From assembly GCA_905221605.1 (NCBI GenBank), contig CAJNDS010002490.1, positions 167,501 to 190,000 of the forward strand: a DNA stretch of 22,500 bases, written 5' to 3'. The DNA is from Symbiodinium natans. Its lineage: Eukaryota > Sar > Dinophyceae > Suessiales > Symbiodiniaceae. The notes beneath the pieces were generated by a model. That model saw only the letters and a list, made by a program, of their open reading frames with translations, was not told the origin of the DNA and made no database searches. The position numbers and the translations under genes are program-made. Position 1 is the stretch's first letter. Every line of letters begins with the position of its first letter. This document shows, piece by piece, positions 8,245 to 16,180 of the stretch.

Positions 8245-8440
8245 GGGGGGGGGGGGGGGGGGAGAATATATATATATATATATATATATATTTATTTATT
8301 TATATTTATATTTATATCTATATTCATATTTATATTTATATTTATTTATGTATTGATTCATGTACTGATTTTACTTATCATATATATATATACGCATAAT
8401 ATATATATATATGTATGTATTGCATATATATATATATATA
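8245..8440. repeat. G18 run followed by TA/TATTTA microsatellite
   Basis: Eighteen G (8245-8262) lead into (TA)n 8267-8291, TTTA/TTTATA-type repeats to about 8350, and further (TA)n tracts to 8440. Reading frames through here encode Tyr/Ile runs and are artefacts. Confidence 0.9.
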
Positions 8441-8642
8441 CATACCATATAATGCCCAAAACAAACCCAATAAGATGAACTACACCAGGAAAGACCTTAA
8501 ACCCGAAACCCTCGACCCCCCAAAAAAAACGAATCAAACCCCAAAAGGACTGCCACCTGCCACCTGGCGGCAGGGACAGGCCAAGCAGATCCACCAGCAA
8601 AAGTGTCGTGACCTTTGTGCAGTGTTTTATGGCGCGTGTTCG

Positions 8643-8705
8643 GGTTTAGGGTTTAGGGTTTAGGGTTTAGGGTTTAGGGTTTAGGTTTAGGGTTTAGGGT
8701 TTAGG
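8643..8705 (+). repeat. TTTAGGG array
   Basis: Nine units with one hexamer slip (TTAGGT). Confidence 0.95.
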
Positions 8706-8895
8706 ATGTAGAGTTGCTCTTAGAGAAACGCCCAGCCTTCGGGTCAGAGATGGTACCCCAAAAAGGGTACCGAACCCTAAACCCGGTCGTCCGTCCCCGC
8801 GTAACCTAGGGTACCCCTACGGGCAGGGCCCCGCATTGACTTTTAAGTCCTATAACTAAAACTTTAAGTCCCTTAACTATAGGTGGTGCAGTTAG
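8706..8895. other. No gene seen; palindromic dispersed-motif sequence
   Basis: It holds GGTACCCCAAAAAGGGTACC (8751-8770), an inverted repeat, and a copy of the GGGGCCCC motif (8891-8905), with repeated CTATAACTAAA-like pieces between. Confidence 0.5.
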
Positions 8896-9156
8896 GGGCC
8901 CCGCCTTGGCACGCCAGGTCCACCAACTGCCCTTTTAGTTGTATACTTTACGGTATGTAAGCACCAAAAATGCCGGAAAACACGAAGACCGAGCAAGAGA
9001 GGAGAACATGCGAGAGTGTGTGTGTGTGTGTTTGAGGAAACCGCACCGCGTGGCTTCAGAGCCTTGCACTATGACAACAGTGTAAGAGCAGCGCAAGCTA
9101 GCTTCACACATGTAGAAGGATACTGGTGGCGGAGGGGGTGTTTGATAAAACCCTAG
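8896..9156 (+). CDS. Long open stretch without start, strand uncertain
   Basis: The plus strand is open from a TAG at 8893 to a TAG at about 9154, with the best part reading EETAPRGFRALHYDNSV then RAAQASFTHVEGYWW near 9035-9130. A (GT)n microsatellite at 9015-9030 lies within it. The opposite strand carries a 94-codon frame (8935-9219) with the segment SFYMCEASLRCSYTVVIVQG. One of the two may be an exon. I cannot decide and see no family. Confidence 0.3.
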   Translation, partial: GPRLGTPGPPTALLVVYFTVCKHQKCRKTRRPSKRGEHARVCVCVFEETAPRGFRALHYDNSVRAAQASFTHVEGYWWRRGCLIKP

Positions 9157-9310
9157 ACCCTGGACCATAAAACCCGGAACAACAACGCAAAACCCCATGC
9201 CCGGCATTCCCGAGTACAAAAAACGACCCTAAACCCTAACTGAGCTGAACCTCTATATCAAAAGCTCTCAAAATCCACAAGCCCTCGAGCCCCCCCCACC
9301 CCCTCCACAC

Positions 9311-9409
9311 CTGCAGCAGACCTATCAGCTCCACTGCAATGATCATCGGTTTCCGACCGAAACGGTCACAGAGCAGCGCCACGAGGGGGCTGGCGAAGAA
9401 GGTGCAAAC
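9311..9409 (-). CDS. MFS transporter exon carrying motif A
   Basis: The minus strand reads VCTFFASPLVALLCDRFGRK then PMIIAVELIGLLQ. Asp-Arg-x-Gly-Arg-Lys after a small-residue helix is the hallmark loop between helices 2 and 3 of the major facilitator superfamily (secondary membrane transporters). The acceptor TCCAG followed by G and the donor CAG|GTGTGG are canonical, giving exactly 33 codons in phase 0. An earlier acceptor (AAACAG, exon to 9414) is possible. Substrate cannot be inferred. Likely downstream exons on the same strand are at 7901-7979 and 7208-7312. Confidence 0.7.
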
Positions 9410-9563
9410 CTGGACTGTTTCAGGGTTTAAGGTTTAGGATTTCGGGGCTTAGAGTTTAGGGCGCAGGTCATTTAGAGTCTAGGAGCATGTGTTGCAGGAT
9501 TCCACAAAGGATTGAATAGAAAGGCACGACGATTTTTAGCGGAACGCTCAGAAAGGAGTAGTC

Positions 9564-9863
9564 TTGGAAAGAATTGCCCCGAGTACTTTCAGAATGCAAA
9601 GCTGTGAGTGCCGGAAGCTTCATCTAATCATCGCAGAGCTTTGGAAGGAAGATGGAAAAACACAAACTAAGCAAGGCGCTTTCTTGCGCTTCCTTCATGT
9701 TCCAAAAAACTGCTGGGTGAGTATGGCGTCGTTTCGGCAAGGATGTCAGAAGGCGGATGTACATAGCAGCTTGGAAACAGGTTACAGGTCAGTAGCGAAC
9801 GGTGGGATGGCTTCTTGTTGGGTTTGTTGCTTCGCCTTTGGGATGTGTAGGGCAAAACTCTAG
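9564..9863 (+). CDS. 99-codon open frame, no recognised family
   Basis: This is the longest ATG-to-stop frame with little repeat content. It starts MERIAPSTFRMQSCECRKLH and contains IIAELWKEDGKTQTKQGAF; the stop lies just before a CCCTAAA patch. A 62-codon frame is open on the other strand. No domain, signal peptide or conserved motif is visible. It could be an exon, a small gene or chance. Confidence 0.3.
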   Translation: MERIAPSTFRMQSCECRKLHLIIAELWKEDGKTQTKQGAFLRFLHVPKNCWVSMASFRQGCQKADVHSSLETGYRSVANGGMASCWVCCFAFGMCRAKL

Positions 9864-10126
9864 ACGCTAAACCCTAAACCCTGCATGCTGTAGGGTTTAG
9901 TGCGTATAAGCCTAAACCGGCTTCAGCGGCTAGACCTGCGAGCATGTGCGATGTTCGGGATATGCCGCCTAAACCTAAATAAACTCTAGACCCGAAAGCC
10001 CAGATCCTAAACCCTAAATCCAAAACCCTAATCCCTAAACCCTAAACCCGAAACCTAAGCCCTAAACCCTAAACCCTAAACCCTAAACCACACATCCTAA
10101 CGTCATCCGAAACCCTCAACTCTACG
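9864..10126 (-). repeat. CCCTAAA patches with a short exon-like insert
   Basis: CCCTAAA units at 9868-9885 and 9975-10090. Between them the minus strand has TTTAG|GCGGCATATCCC to GCAG|GTCTAG (about 9935-9972), a 35-nt piece with both splice signals reading ISRTSHMLA. It is too short to call alone. Confidence 0.6.
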
Positions 10127-10199
10127 TGGGCCGGCATACTGCCGGCATCTTCCAGCCCAAACCATGTCATCAGATCGCCAAACCACCCCACCCGCAACC
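10127..10199 (-). CDS. Probable exon, unknown protein
   Basis: On the minus strand a TGTAGCAG acceptor followed by G and a CCAC|GTAGAG donor delimit a frame reading RVGWFGDLMTWFGLEDAGSM then PAH. Both junctions are canonical. Rich in Trp and Phe, it could be part of the transporter gene continuing at 9409, but no family signature is visible. Confidence 0.45.
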
Positions 10200-10202
10200 T
10201 GC

Positions 10203-10245
10203 TACATTTAGGGTTTAGGGTTTAGGGTTTAGGGTTTAGGGTTCA
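10203..10245 (+). repeat. TTTAGGG array
   Basis: Five units, then eroded TTTAGGG-like sequence to about 10365. Confidence 0.9.
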
Positions 10246-10385
10246 GGATTTAGGGCTTGAATGGAATTCAGAGCTCAAAGGTTTAAGGATTAAAGCGTTT
10301 GGATTTAGGCGATTTAGGGTTCAGGACTTAGAGGGCGTGGGGTGTGGGTTGAAAGTTTAGGTAGGAAGCAAACTACCCAAGAGTC

Positions 10386-10459
10386 CTAAACCCTAAACCC
10401 TAAACCCTAAACCCTAAACCCTAAACCCTAAACCCTAAACCCTAAACCCTAAACCCTAG
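10386..10459 (-). repeat. CCCTAAA array
   Basis: Ten nearly perfect units just upstream of the plus-strand exon at 10478. Confidence 0.95.
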
Positions 10460-10477
10460 CTCGACCCTGCTTTGTAG

Positions 10478-10545
10478 TTCCTTCTTGCGAGGTACCAGTT
10501 TGTGGCTCAGAATCCTGGGCCCAGCCGTCTCGTGAACCCTACAAG
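10478..10545 (+). CDS. Exon 1 seen of a plus-strand gene (unknown)
   Basis: The acceptor CTGCTTTGTAG has a pyrimidine-rich approach and the donor is CAAG|GTAGGC. The 68 nt give 22 codons plus two bases, reading FLLARYQFVAQNPGPSRLVN. The two trailing bases (AG) are completed by the first base of the exon at 10742 to a Ser codon. A minus-strand frame is also open across this island. Confidence 0.5.
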
Positions 10546-10664
10546 GTAGGCCTTTCATCGACTTGGGGGGATTTACGAGAAACCCTGATCCCCAACCATA
10601 AACCCCAAACCCCAGACCCTGAACCCTCAACCCCGAACCCTGAAGTAGGGCGCTAAACCCTAAA

Positions 10665-10738
10665 CTCCTAAACTCCTAAACTCCTAAACTCCTAAACCCT
10701 ACTGTAAACCCTAAACCCTAAACCCTAAACCCTAAACC
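10665..10738 (-). repeat. CTCCTAAA then CCCTAAA array
   Basis: Four to five units of the octamer variant CTCCTAAA (10665-10698) are followed by CCCTAAA units to 10738. Local spread of one variant suggests slippage or unequal exchange. Confidence 0.9.
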
Positions 10739-10741
10739 CAG

Positions 10742-10829
10742 TCTACGGCTGCTTGCGGTGTGGCGCACGGCTCCAGCCAGGGTGAAAGACGAGCCGACTC
10801 GCGAGCTTTTTGCCAGGGCATCCTGGCAG
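10742..10829 (+). CDS. Exon 2 of the plus-strand gene (unknown)
   Basis: Acceptor AAACCCAG at the end of the repeat, donor TGGCAG|GTTTAT. The 88 nt are one base plus 29 codons reading RLLAVWRTAPARVKDEPTRE then LFARASWQ. Phase agrees with 10478-10545 before it and 11181-11256 after it. It has typical globular composition, with no motif that I recognise. Confidence 0.55.
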
Positions 10830-10849
10830 GTTTATTTTGGTTTGGGGTT

Positions 10850-10940
10850 TAGGGTTTCGGGTTTAGGGTTTAGGGTTTAGGGTCTAGGGTTTAGGGTTTA
10901 GGGTTTCGGGTTTAGGGATCAGGTTTAAGGTTTAGGGTTG
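10850..10940 (+). repeat. TTTAGGG array
   Basis: TTTAGGG units with TTTCGGG and TCTAGGG variants, within the intron after 10829. Confidence 0.9.
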
Positions 10941-11180
10941 GCTCGGGCTCTATGTTTCTGAGTTGAATGAACTGATCTTGCAGTATGTACTGAGTTGTCC
11001 AGTATCCTGAGGGAACTAAAGGTAAACCTTTCGGGTTGTAAAGGGAATAGAAGAACCCAAAAAGGTTAGAGGTTACCTACTCTGTATGTATGCATGTATG
11101 TGTTCATGTGTTCATGTTGCTGTCGCCGCTGCCATGAGCACTACGTTTATTGCTGCATGCTGCGGCTTTCTTGCGCCCAG

Positions 11181-11256
11181 TTCCACCTCACCACCCCCCC
11201 CCCCTCCAACCGCATGAGCTTCGTGCTGCTTGAAGGTTCACGGGTGGAGCAAGGTG
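11181..11256 (+). CDS. Exon 3 of the plus-strand gene (unknown)
   Basis: The acceptor TTTCTTGCGCCCAG has a clear pyrimidine tract, and the donor GGTG|GTAAGTAAG is the strongest GT site in the window. The 25 codons plus one base read TTPPPSNRMSFVLLEGSRVE. It starts in phase 0 as needed after 10829, and its last base G joins GC of the next exon. A C-rich run (11194-11204) encodes the Pro residues. Confidence 0.6.
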
Positions 11257-11563
11257 GTAAGTAAGAAAAAGACGAAACTGAAAAGAATGATGAGAAGTCG
11301 AGCCGAATCCTCTTTACAATCCCTCCAGGCCCCCCCCCCCCCACCAACCCCACCCTAAACGGTTTAGGTGGTGGGTGGGTGGCGGGAAAAACCTTCCAAA
11401 ATCCTACAAAAAAACAACAACAATAAACAAAACACTACAAACAAACCTATAAACCCCCATAAAAGCCCCATAAAACCCTCAAAAAAAAAACCTAAACCCC
11501 AAACCTTAAACCCTTAGCCCCAAATACGAACCAGCCCGTAGCCGCTCTTTTGGCACCTCGCAG
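11257..11563 (+). other. Intron of the plus-strand gene
   Basis: It contains a 13-C run (11330-11342), A-rich sequence at 11400-11480 and CCCTAAA-like decay at 11480-11530, ending in the pyrimidine tract of the next acceptor. No separate gene seen. Confidence 0.5.
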
Positions 11564-11613
11564 GCTTTGGACGTGTGAGCCGCGCCGATGCAAGGGTCCA
11601 CGCCACCTCTGGG
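11564..11613 (+). CDS. Exon 4 of the plus-strand gene (unknown)
   Basis: The acceptor CTCTTTTGGCACCTCGCAG followed by G is excellent. Two bases complete the Gly codon begun in exon 3, then 16 codons read FGRVSRADARVHATSG to a GGG|GTTGAC donor. The frame stays open to a TGA at about 11632, so a terminal exon is a less likely alternative. Confidence 0.5.
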
Positions 11614-11639
11614 GTTGACTTTGGGGGGGACTGACCGAA

Positions 11640-12870
11640 ACTTAGGGTCTTAGTAGCCGTTCGGGACGTGACGCGGGACGCGCGTCTGGGGACACGGTCC
11701 GGGACGTGGCCGCTGACCCTCCTCAGGACGCAGCCTGCTCCAGGTCTATAGAAAGCGATGCGGCGCTCGCGTGCGTTTCCAGGGGGTGGGAAAACGCACG
11801 TGTACTTGTGTGTTGAGTTTAGGGTTTCGGGGCTCGTCCCACAGTTCGTTCCTTCCCCTTCCCCTCCCCTCCCTTTCCCTTCGGGAGGCCTGGAAATGCA
11901 CGGGAGGTTTCGGTTTCCGGGTTCAGGGTTTGGGGCTTTGGGCCTCGAGGTTTTTGCACAGAGTGACTCCTGCCTAGCCCCCGAGGAACTTTCTAGGGAA
12001 CCTCATGAGGACCCCTTCCAGCTCTGCACTGTCCAAAAAGGCTCGGTGCGTTTCGCGAGGTGCATTTTCCGAGGCTTTTGCACTGAGTGATTCCTGCCTA
12101 AGCCCCAAACCCCTATATAAGGAACCTCATAAGTCATGAGGTCACCTTGCAGAAGGCTCTGTATTGTCCAAGAAGGCTCTGCGCGTTTTGGGGGCCCTGG
12201 AAAATGCACGGGAGCTTTCGGGTTCAGGTTTCGGGTTGAGGGCCGCAAGGACTGCGTGCGTTTTCCGAGATTTTTGCACTACGTGATTCCCCCAGAACCC
12301 CCCTAAGGAACCTCATGAGGACACCTGCCAGAAGGCTCTGTGCTGTCCAAGAAGGCTCTGTGCGTTTTGGGGAGCCTGGAAAATGCACGGGAGCTTTCGG
12401 GTTCAGGGTTCGGGTTGAGGGCCGCAAGGACTGCGTGGGTTTTCCAAGATTTTTGCACTACGTGATTCCCCCAGAACCTTATTAAGGAACCTCATGAGGA
12501 CACCTTCCAGAAGGCTCTGTGCTGTCCCAGCAGGCTCTGTGCGTTTTGGGGGGCCTGGAAAATGCACGGGAGCTTCCGCAGAGGACGGTGTGAATTTCCG
12601 AGGTTTTTCGCCCCCCAGGAACCGCCAAAGAACCTCATGAGGCCCATCCAGAAGGCTCTGCACTGTCCGCAAAAGCTCTGTGCGTTTTAGGAGGCCTTCG
12701 GGTTCAGGGTGCAGGGTTTCGGGTGTGCGTTCTTACAGGGCCTGAAAACGCATGGGGACATTCCCTTTCTGTGCAGAGTTGCTCTTGATTTCAGGACGTG
12801 CGTGCTGAAGACGCAAGTTTCTAGGACGCGCGTGCTGGACGCCGGGACGCGCGTCCCGAGGCAGCTAAGC
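11640..12870. repeat. 179-bp-period minisatellite with palindrome flanks
   Basis: The block AAAATGCACGGGAG recurs at 12201, 12380 and 12559, exactly 179 bp apart, with a diverged copy at 11894. Other conserved blocks are CCTCATGAGG, GAAGGCTCTGTGC and TTTTTGCACT. The palindrome GACGCGCGTC occurs on both flanks (11677-11686 and 12846-12855). Open frames on the minus strand (12003-12672) repeat a peptide with VHFPGPPKRTEPS, but the period is not a multiple of three, so no frame runs through all copies. Confidence 0.85.
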
Positions 12871-12985
12871 TTAGGGTTTTATGGGGTTTAGGGTTCTAGG
12901 GGTTCATATGGTTATAGCGTTGGGGGGTTAGGGGTTTCGGGGATTTAGAGTTTCAGGGGTTTTGGTTACAGGGGTTTAGGGGTTC
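12871..12985 (+). repeat. Degenerate GGGTTTAGGG/GGGGTTTC sequence
   Basis: G-rich relatives of TTTAGGG, mostly GGGGTTT-type. No gene seen. Confidence 0.7.
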
Positions 12986-13020
12986 AGGGGTTACGAAAAT
13001 GAGGTGGCAGAACGTGAAGT

Positions 13021-13119
13021 TTCAAACTTGAAGCCCCTAACCCCTACAAATATACCATCAATGACTCATGGCTTAAGCGGCATGGATGCAACGTCAAGTT
13101 TACAGTGTTGCTGATTCAG
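13021..13119 (+). CDS. Probable exon, unknown protein
   Basis: A frame open from 13018 reads FKLEAPNPYKYTINDSWL then KRHGCNVKFTVLLIQ, ending in a canonical CAG|GTGTTC donor. Beyond it the frame stays open (VFGLAHQGGLVF) into a G run at 13165-13180. The upstream boundary is unclear, with GTGAAG the nearest AG. Composition is strongly protein-like, with Tyr, Asn, Trp and Cys. No family is recognised. Confidence 0.5.
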
Positions 13120-13164
13120 GTGTTCGGGCTTGCGCATCAGGGGGGCCTTGTGTTTCATGGGGGT

Positions 13165-13180
13165 GGGGGGGGGGGGGGGG
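13165..13180 (+). repeat. G homopolymer (16)
   Basis: Sixteen G, preceded by GGGGGT. Confidence 0.9.
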
Positions 13181-13442
13181 AAAGCACTCTAGTCGAGGAA
13201 GACGCTCGCCTGCTCAGAGACCCGAAGCCCGAAACCTTACTAAGACAACCGCTGTTTCGGATGTAGGGCATTTGTTGCAGTTGCAGCTTAGGGTCAACAG
13301 GCATACCTAAGTAGTGGGAACCGGAACTGTATGGGTGTGGTGGGGCAAATACTTAAAATGGGACGGGGAATGCTGGGATGTTCTGTGGGATTGAGGCCAC
13401 CCTAAACCCTGAACCCTAAACCCTAAACCCTAAACCCTAAAC

Positions 13443-13570
13443 CCCATACATCTGAAGCCCACCGTTGAAGTAGGCCGTGGCGATCCCCGGCAGCATCAAG
13501 GTATTGAGGACCGCGGCAGCCGTCCCACAAAGCACCTCTTGATTCTGTTGGTTGTACAACCGCCCTTGCC
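13443..13570 (-). CDS. Probable exon with repeat-made splice sites
   Basis: The minus-strand acceptor is GGGTTTAG followed by GG and the donor is TATGGG|GTTTAGGG; both lie at the array edges. The exon is two bases plus 42 codons reading LYNQQNQEVLCGTAAAVLNT then LMLPGIATAYFNGGLQMYG. A hydrophobic segment is followed by Gly-rich sequence, which could be a membrane helix. It could follow 13659-13792 on the same strand if an internal donor there is used. Family not recognised. Confidence 0.6.
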
Positions 13571-13658
13571 CTAAACCCAAAAACCAAAAACCCAAAACCC
13601 TAAACCTATCCCGGAAACCCTGAAGCCCCCAAAGCTCTGAGCCCATAGGCGCTTGTAT

Positions 13659-13792
13659 TCAAACAAAAAGAGTGGTGTCCAACGCAAGCTTCCCAAACCC
13701 TGAGCCTACTGGCTCTTCAGAGGGAATGAAGGAATTAGGTACCGCATAGAAACCCTTGAAGGGGACAAATGGTACCAACGCCGTTATCCCTA
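13659..13792 (-). CDS. Probable exon, possibly terminal
   Basis: After a GGGCTCTTAG acceptor the minus frame reads ITALVPFVPFKGFYAVPNS then FIPSEEPVGSGFGKLALDTT and ends at TGA (13659-13661). A GTTTGA donor just before the stop is an alternative end. It starts with a hydrophobic stretch. The frame is open for about 50 codons, with no repeat-derived residues. Another frame upstream on this strand (13735-13929) overlaps it and is less convincing. Confidence 0.5.
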
Positions 13793-14164
13793 CTAAGAGC
13801 CCCAAAATGTGTGGGGCCTAGGGTTTCGGGGATACGTAGGGGGTATACTCTGACTTCAAAGTCGTTCCCACATGTTTTTTGGGCAGGGGGCAGGGGGAAA
13901 GGGGGCTTTGCAGGGCTTTCAAGCCGCATACTATACCAACTTTAGTTCACGGAATTAACCCTATGTGTACCCCAACCTCTGAAGCCTGAACCCTCAACCC
14001 TACCCTAAACCCTAAACCCTGACCCCAAACCCTAAACCACTAAACTCCCTAAACCCTAAACCCTAAACCCGAAATCCCAAACCTAGGTAGCCCAGCAGAC
14101 ATCTTGTAGTAAGGGTACCCATTATGGGTTGGTTACAGGCTGCCAAGAAACCCGAAAAAACCAA

Positions 14165-14353
14165 CCCCTGAACCCTGAACCCTGAACCCTGAACCCTAAA
14201 CCCTAAACCCTAAACCCTAAACACTGAACCCTAAACCCTAAACACCAAACGCTAAACACTAAACCCTAAACCCTCAAGCTAAGCTCGGAGAAGTTGCGGT
14301 GACCCAAAACGCCGGCCAGCCGGCAGAGCAGCGGGATGGACTGTGCGTGGCAC
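14165..14353 (-). CDS. Exon (14272-14353) beside a CCCTAAA/CCCTGAA array
   Basis: The minus-strand exon 14272-14353 has acceptor AAGTACAG followed by G, one base plus 27 codons, and donor AGG|GTTTAGGG at the array edge. The peptide reads CHAQSIPLLCRLAGVLGHRN then FSELSLR, a well-formed helical segment. The array 14165-14275 contains CCCTGAA (four in a row) and CACTAAA variants. No family is recognised. Confidence 0.55.
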
Positions 14354-14357
14354 CTGT

Positions 14358-14460
14358 ACTTAGGGTTTCAGGGTTCAGGGTTAGGGTTTAGGGTTCAGGG
14401 TTAGGGTTTAGGGTTTAGGGTTTAGGGTTTAGGTTTAGGGTTAAGGCTCAGGGTTTAGGG
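14358..14460 (+). repeat. TTTAGGG/TTCAGGG array
   Basis: A block of mixed TTCAGGG, TTAGGG and TTTAGGG units is duplicated at its start (period about 21 bp). Confidence 0.9.
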
Positions 14461-14507
14461 AGCTTGGGGTGTTAGTATCGGTTTTAGGCTGAGCGGCCGG
14501 CAAGGGA

Positions 14508-14600
14508 ACCCTAAACCCCAAACCCTAAACCCCAAACCCTAAACCCTAAACCCTAAACCCTAAACCCTAAACCCTAAACCCTAAACCCTAAACCCTAAAC
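14508..14600 (-). repeat. CCCTAAA array
   Basis: Alternating CCCTAAA/CCCCAAA, then about nine perfect units. Confidence 0.95.
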
Positions 14601-14700
14601 TTCTTCGCGTTTGGTGATGATGACCACCCGACGCGAGCCCTGCTGAGGGCCACGAGCTCCGTGGGAGCATTGGAGGCCACCACATGGTATTTGCACATGA
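14601..14700 (+). CDS. Exon candidate between two CCCTAAA arrays, strand uncertain
   Basis: The plus frame reads FFAFGDDDHPTRALLRATSS then VGALEATTWYLHMIQ. The minus strand reads MCKYHVVASNAPTELVALSR. Both are protein-like, and splice signals do not decide between them. Both flanks carry the repeat in the same orientation, unlike most islands. Confidence 0.3.
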
Positions 14701-14703
14701 TTC

Positions 14704-14836
14704 AACCCTAAACCCTAAACCCTAAACCCTAAACCCTAAACCCTAAACCCTAAACCCTAAACCCTAAACCCTAAACCCTAAACCCTAAACCCTAAACCCT
14801 AAACCCTAAACCCTAAACCCTAAACCCTAAACCCTA
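14704..14836 (-). repeat. CCCTAAA array (19 units)
   Basis: Essentially perfect heptamers, so likely young or homogenised. Confidence 0.97.
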
Positions 14837-15277
14837 TAGTATAGGGGCCTTAATAATTGGAATAGGGTTTTTTGAGTTCCATTACAATTGCATATAGGAA
14901 CCATAAGGGGATACTGCTCGTAGCTATTTCCGACCCCCCATATTGCCCTTTCGGGATGTTTGGGGGATCGCCCTAAACCCTAAACCCTAAATCCGAAACT
15001 CAAGCCCCCTACAACTTGAAACTATTAAGAACAAATCCAAAAAACGAAACTCCTCTACTAAGAACAAATCCAAGAAACAAAGCTCCTCGAAACTTTCCCA
15101 GGAACTGATACCTTAATAATTCCCTAAACCCTAAACCCTAAACCCTTAAGTTGAGGCCGGGGGGTCTGGTTGGTACGCTAAACCTAAACCTGTACATGTA
15201 GGGGCCCCCCAGTTGTAAATTTGGTTGTACGGGCCCTTGCTGGGGTTCTAAGTCTTACTATTTAGGTTATAACTCCC
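14837..15277. other. Dispersed-element sequence, no gene seen
   Basis: It includes a diverged 33-bp tandem duplication (15027-15059 and 15060-15092, sharing AAGAACAAATCCAA), CCCTAAA patches at 14970 and 15123, a GGGGCCCC motif copy at 15194-15210, and TATAGGGGCC/TTATAACT-type sequence at both ends. No supported exon. Confidence 0.55.
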
Positions 15278-15326
15278 CTAAACCCTAAACCCTAAACCCT
15301 AAACCCTAAACCCTAAACCCTAAACC
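15278..15326 (-). repeat. CCCTAAA array
   Basis: Seven perfect units. Confidence 0.95.
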
Positions 15327-15360
15327 ATAAGCTAAAGTTGGTATAGTAAGGGGCCCCTAC

Positions 15361-15449
15361 TTGTAGGGCGACAAGTCCTCATGATCCTCAATGCCGTCAA
15401 AGACAAAGCTGGGGACACCGAAAGCAAGCCACTCAAACCATCCACGGCA
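15361..15449 (-). CDS. Probable exon ending at a GTAGGGGCCC donor
   Basis: On the minus strand, CATCTCCAG precedes CRGWFEWLAFGVPSFVFDGI then EDHEDLSPY, and the exon ends AA|GTAGGGGCCCC. The donor is the dispersed GGGGCCCC motif itself. The peptide is rich in aromatic and acidic residues and reads convincingly as a folded domain, but no family is recognised. The plus strand also has an open frame (QVLMILNAVKDKAGD). Confidence 0.5.
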
Positions 15450-15714
15450 CTGGAGATGGGGGCTTGGGGCTTAGGGTTTAGGGTTTAGTCCGGGTTTAGG
15501 GTTTAGGATTTAGGGTTCAGTGTTTAGGGCTTAGGGATGAAGCCGCAACTACAGATGCAAACCTCAACGCCCCGTGCGCTTACCCCTGAACCCTCAGGGT
15601 TCAGGGTTTAGGGCAAGCTTCGGATATGAAATAAGAACCCGCCCTCCAAGCAAAAACACAACCCTTAACCCTAAACCCTAAACCCTAAACCCCAAACCCT
15701 AAACCGAATACACC

Positions 15715-15815
15715 CACTGCGAACATCTGGGCCTCTTGGATCCCGTGGTAAGAGCTCCGGTGAGCGCTGCATGGCTGCTCGGAGGTATCGCGTCGAAGAA
15801 GCGGAAGCCAAAAGG
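15715..15815 (-). CDS. Exon candidate, strand uncertain
   Basis: The minus strand reads FRFFDAIPPSSHAALTGAL then TTGSKRPRCSQWVYS. The spacing of His, Gly-Ser-Lys and Gln-Trp recalls, only loosely, the C-terminal part of 2-oxoglutarate dioxygenases of the prolyl 4-hydroxylase type. The plus strand reads EYTHCEHLGLLDPVVRAPVS. No clear donor or acceptor settles it. Confidence 0.25.
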
Positions 15816-16082
15816 ATTTAGGGTTTAGGGTTTAGGGTTTCGGGTTTAGGGTTTCGGGCTTAGGGTTTAGGGTTTTGTGAAATGAAAGAATTCGTCCTTG
15901 CAAGGGCAACATAGGGGTTCTTATCTTACATATAGGCCAAACAGCGGTGTGCTGCGTCTAAGGAGGTCGAGTTGTGGGGGCTTGGGGCCGGTGGGAGCCA
16001 GTACCCTGGCATCTTGCAGGGAAGAGCTGTGGTTTAGGGTTTAGGGTTTAGGGTTTCGGGTTAGGGTTTAGGGTCTCAACAC

Positions 16083-16180
16083 AAGCTGCGGCAAGTGCTC
16101 CAGCAAGTTGGGGTCTGGCTTGGGCTTGGGTGTTGGAACATGCGGCTGGGTTGAACTCGTAATTGTCAGAATGGCCGCCT
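16083..16180 (-). CDS. Probable exon, unknown protein
   Basis: After a GGCACAG acceptor followed by G, the minus frame reads GGHSDNYEFNPAACSNTQAQ then ARPQLAGALAAAC, with a TGT|GTTGAG donor. A plus-strand frame is also open. Composition favours the minus strand. No family is recognised. Confidence 0.35.

Noticed and set aside
12003-12672. Three minus-strand frames with repeated VHFPGPPKRTEPS peptide
   Set aside because: They are translations of the 179-bp minisatellite; the period is not a multiple of three, so the peptide changes frame between copies.
13735-13929. 64-codon minus-strand frame
   Set aside because: It overlaps the more convincing frame at 13659-13792 and has no good acceptor or donor.
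15715-15815. Prolyl 4-hydroxylase-like end
   Set aside because: The resemblance is loose, the strand is undecided and the catalytic motif lies outside the island, so it is kept only as a weak exon call.
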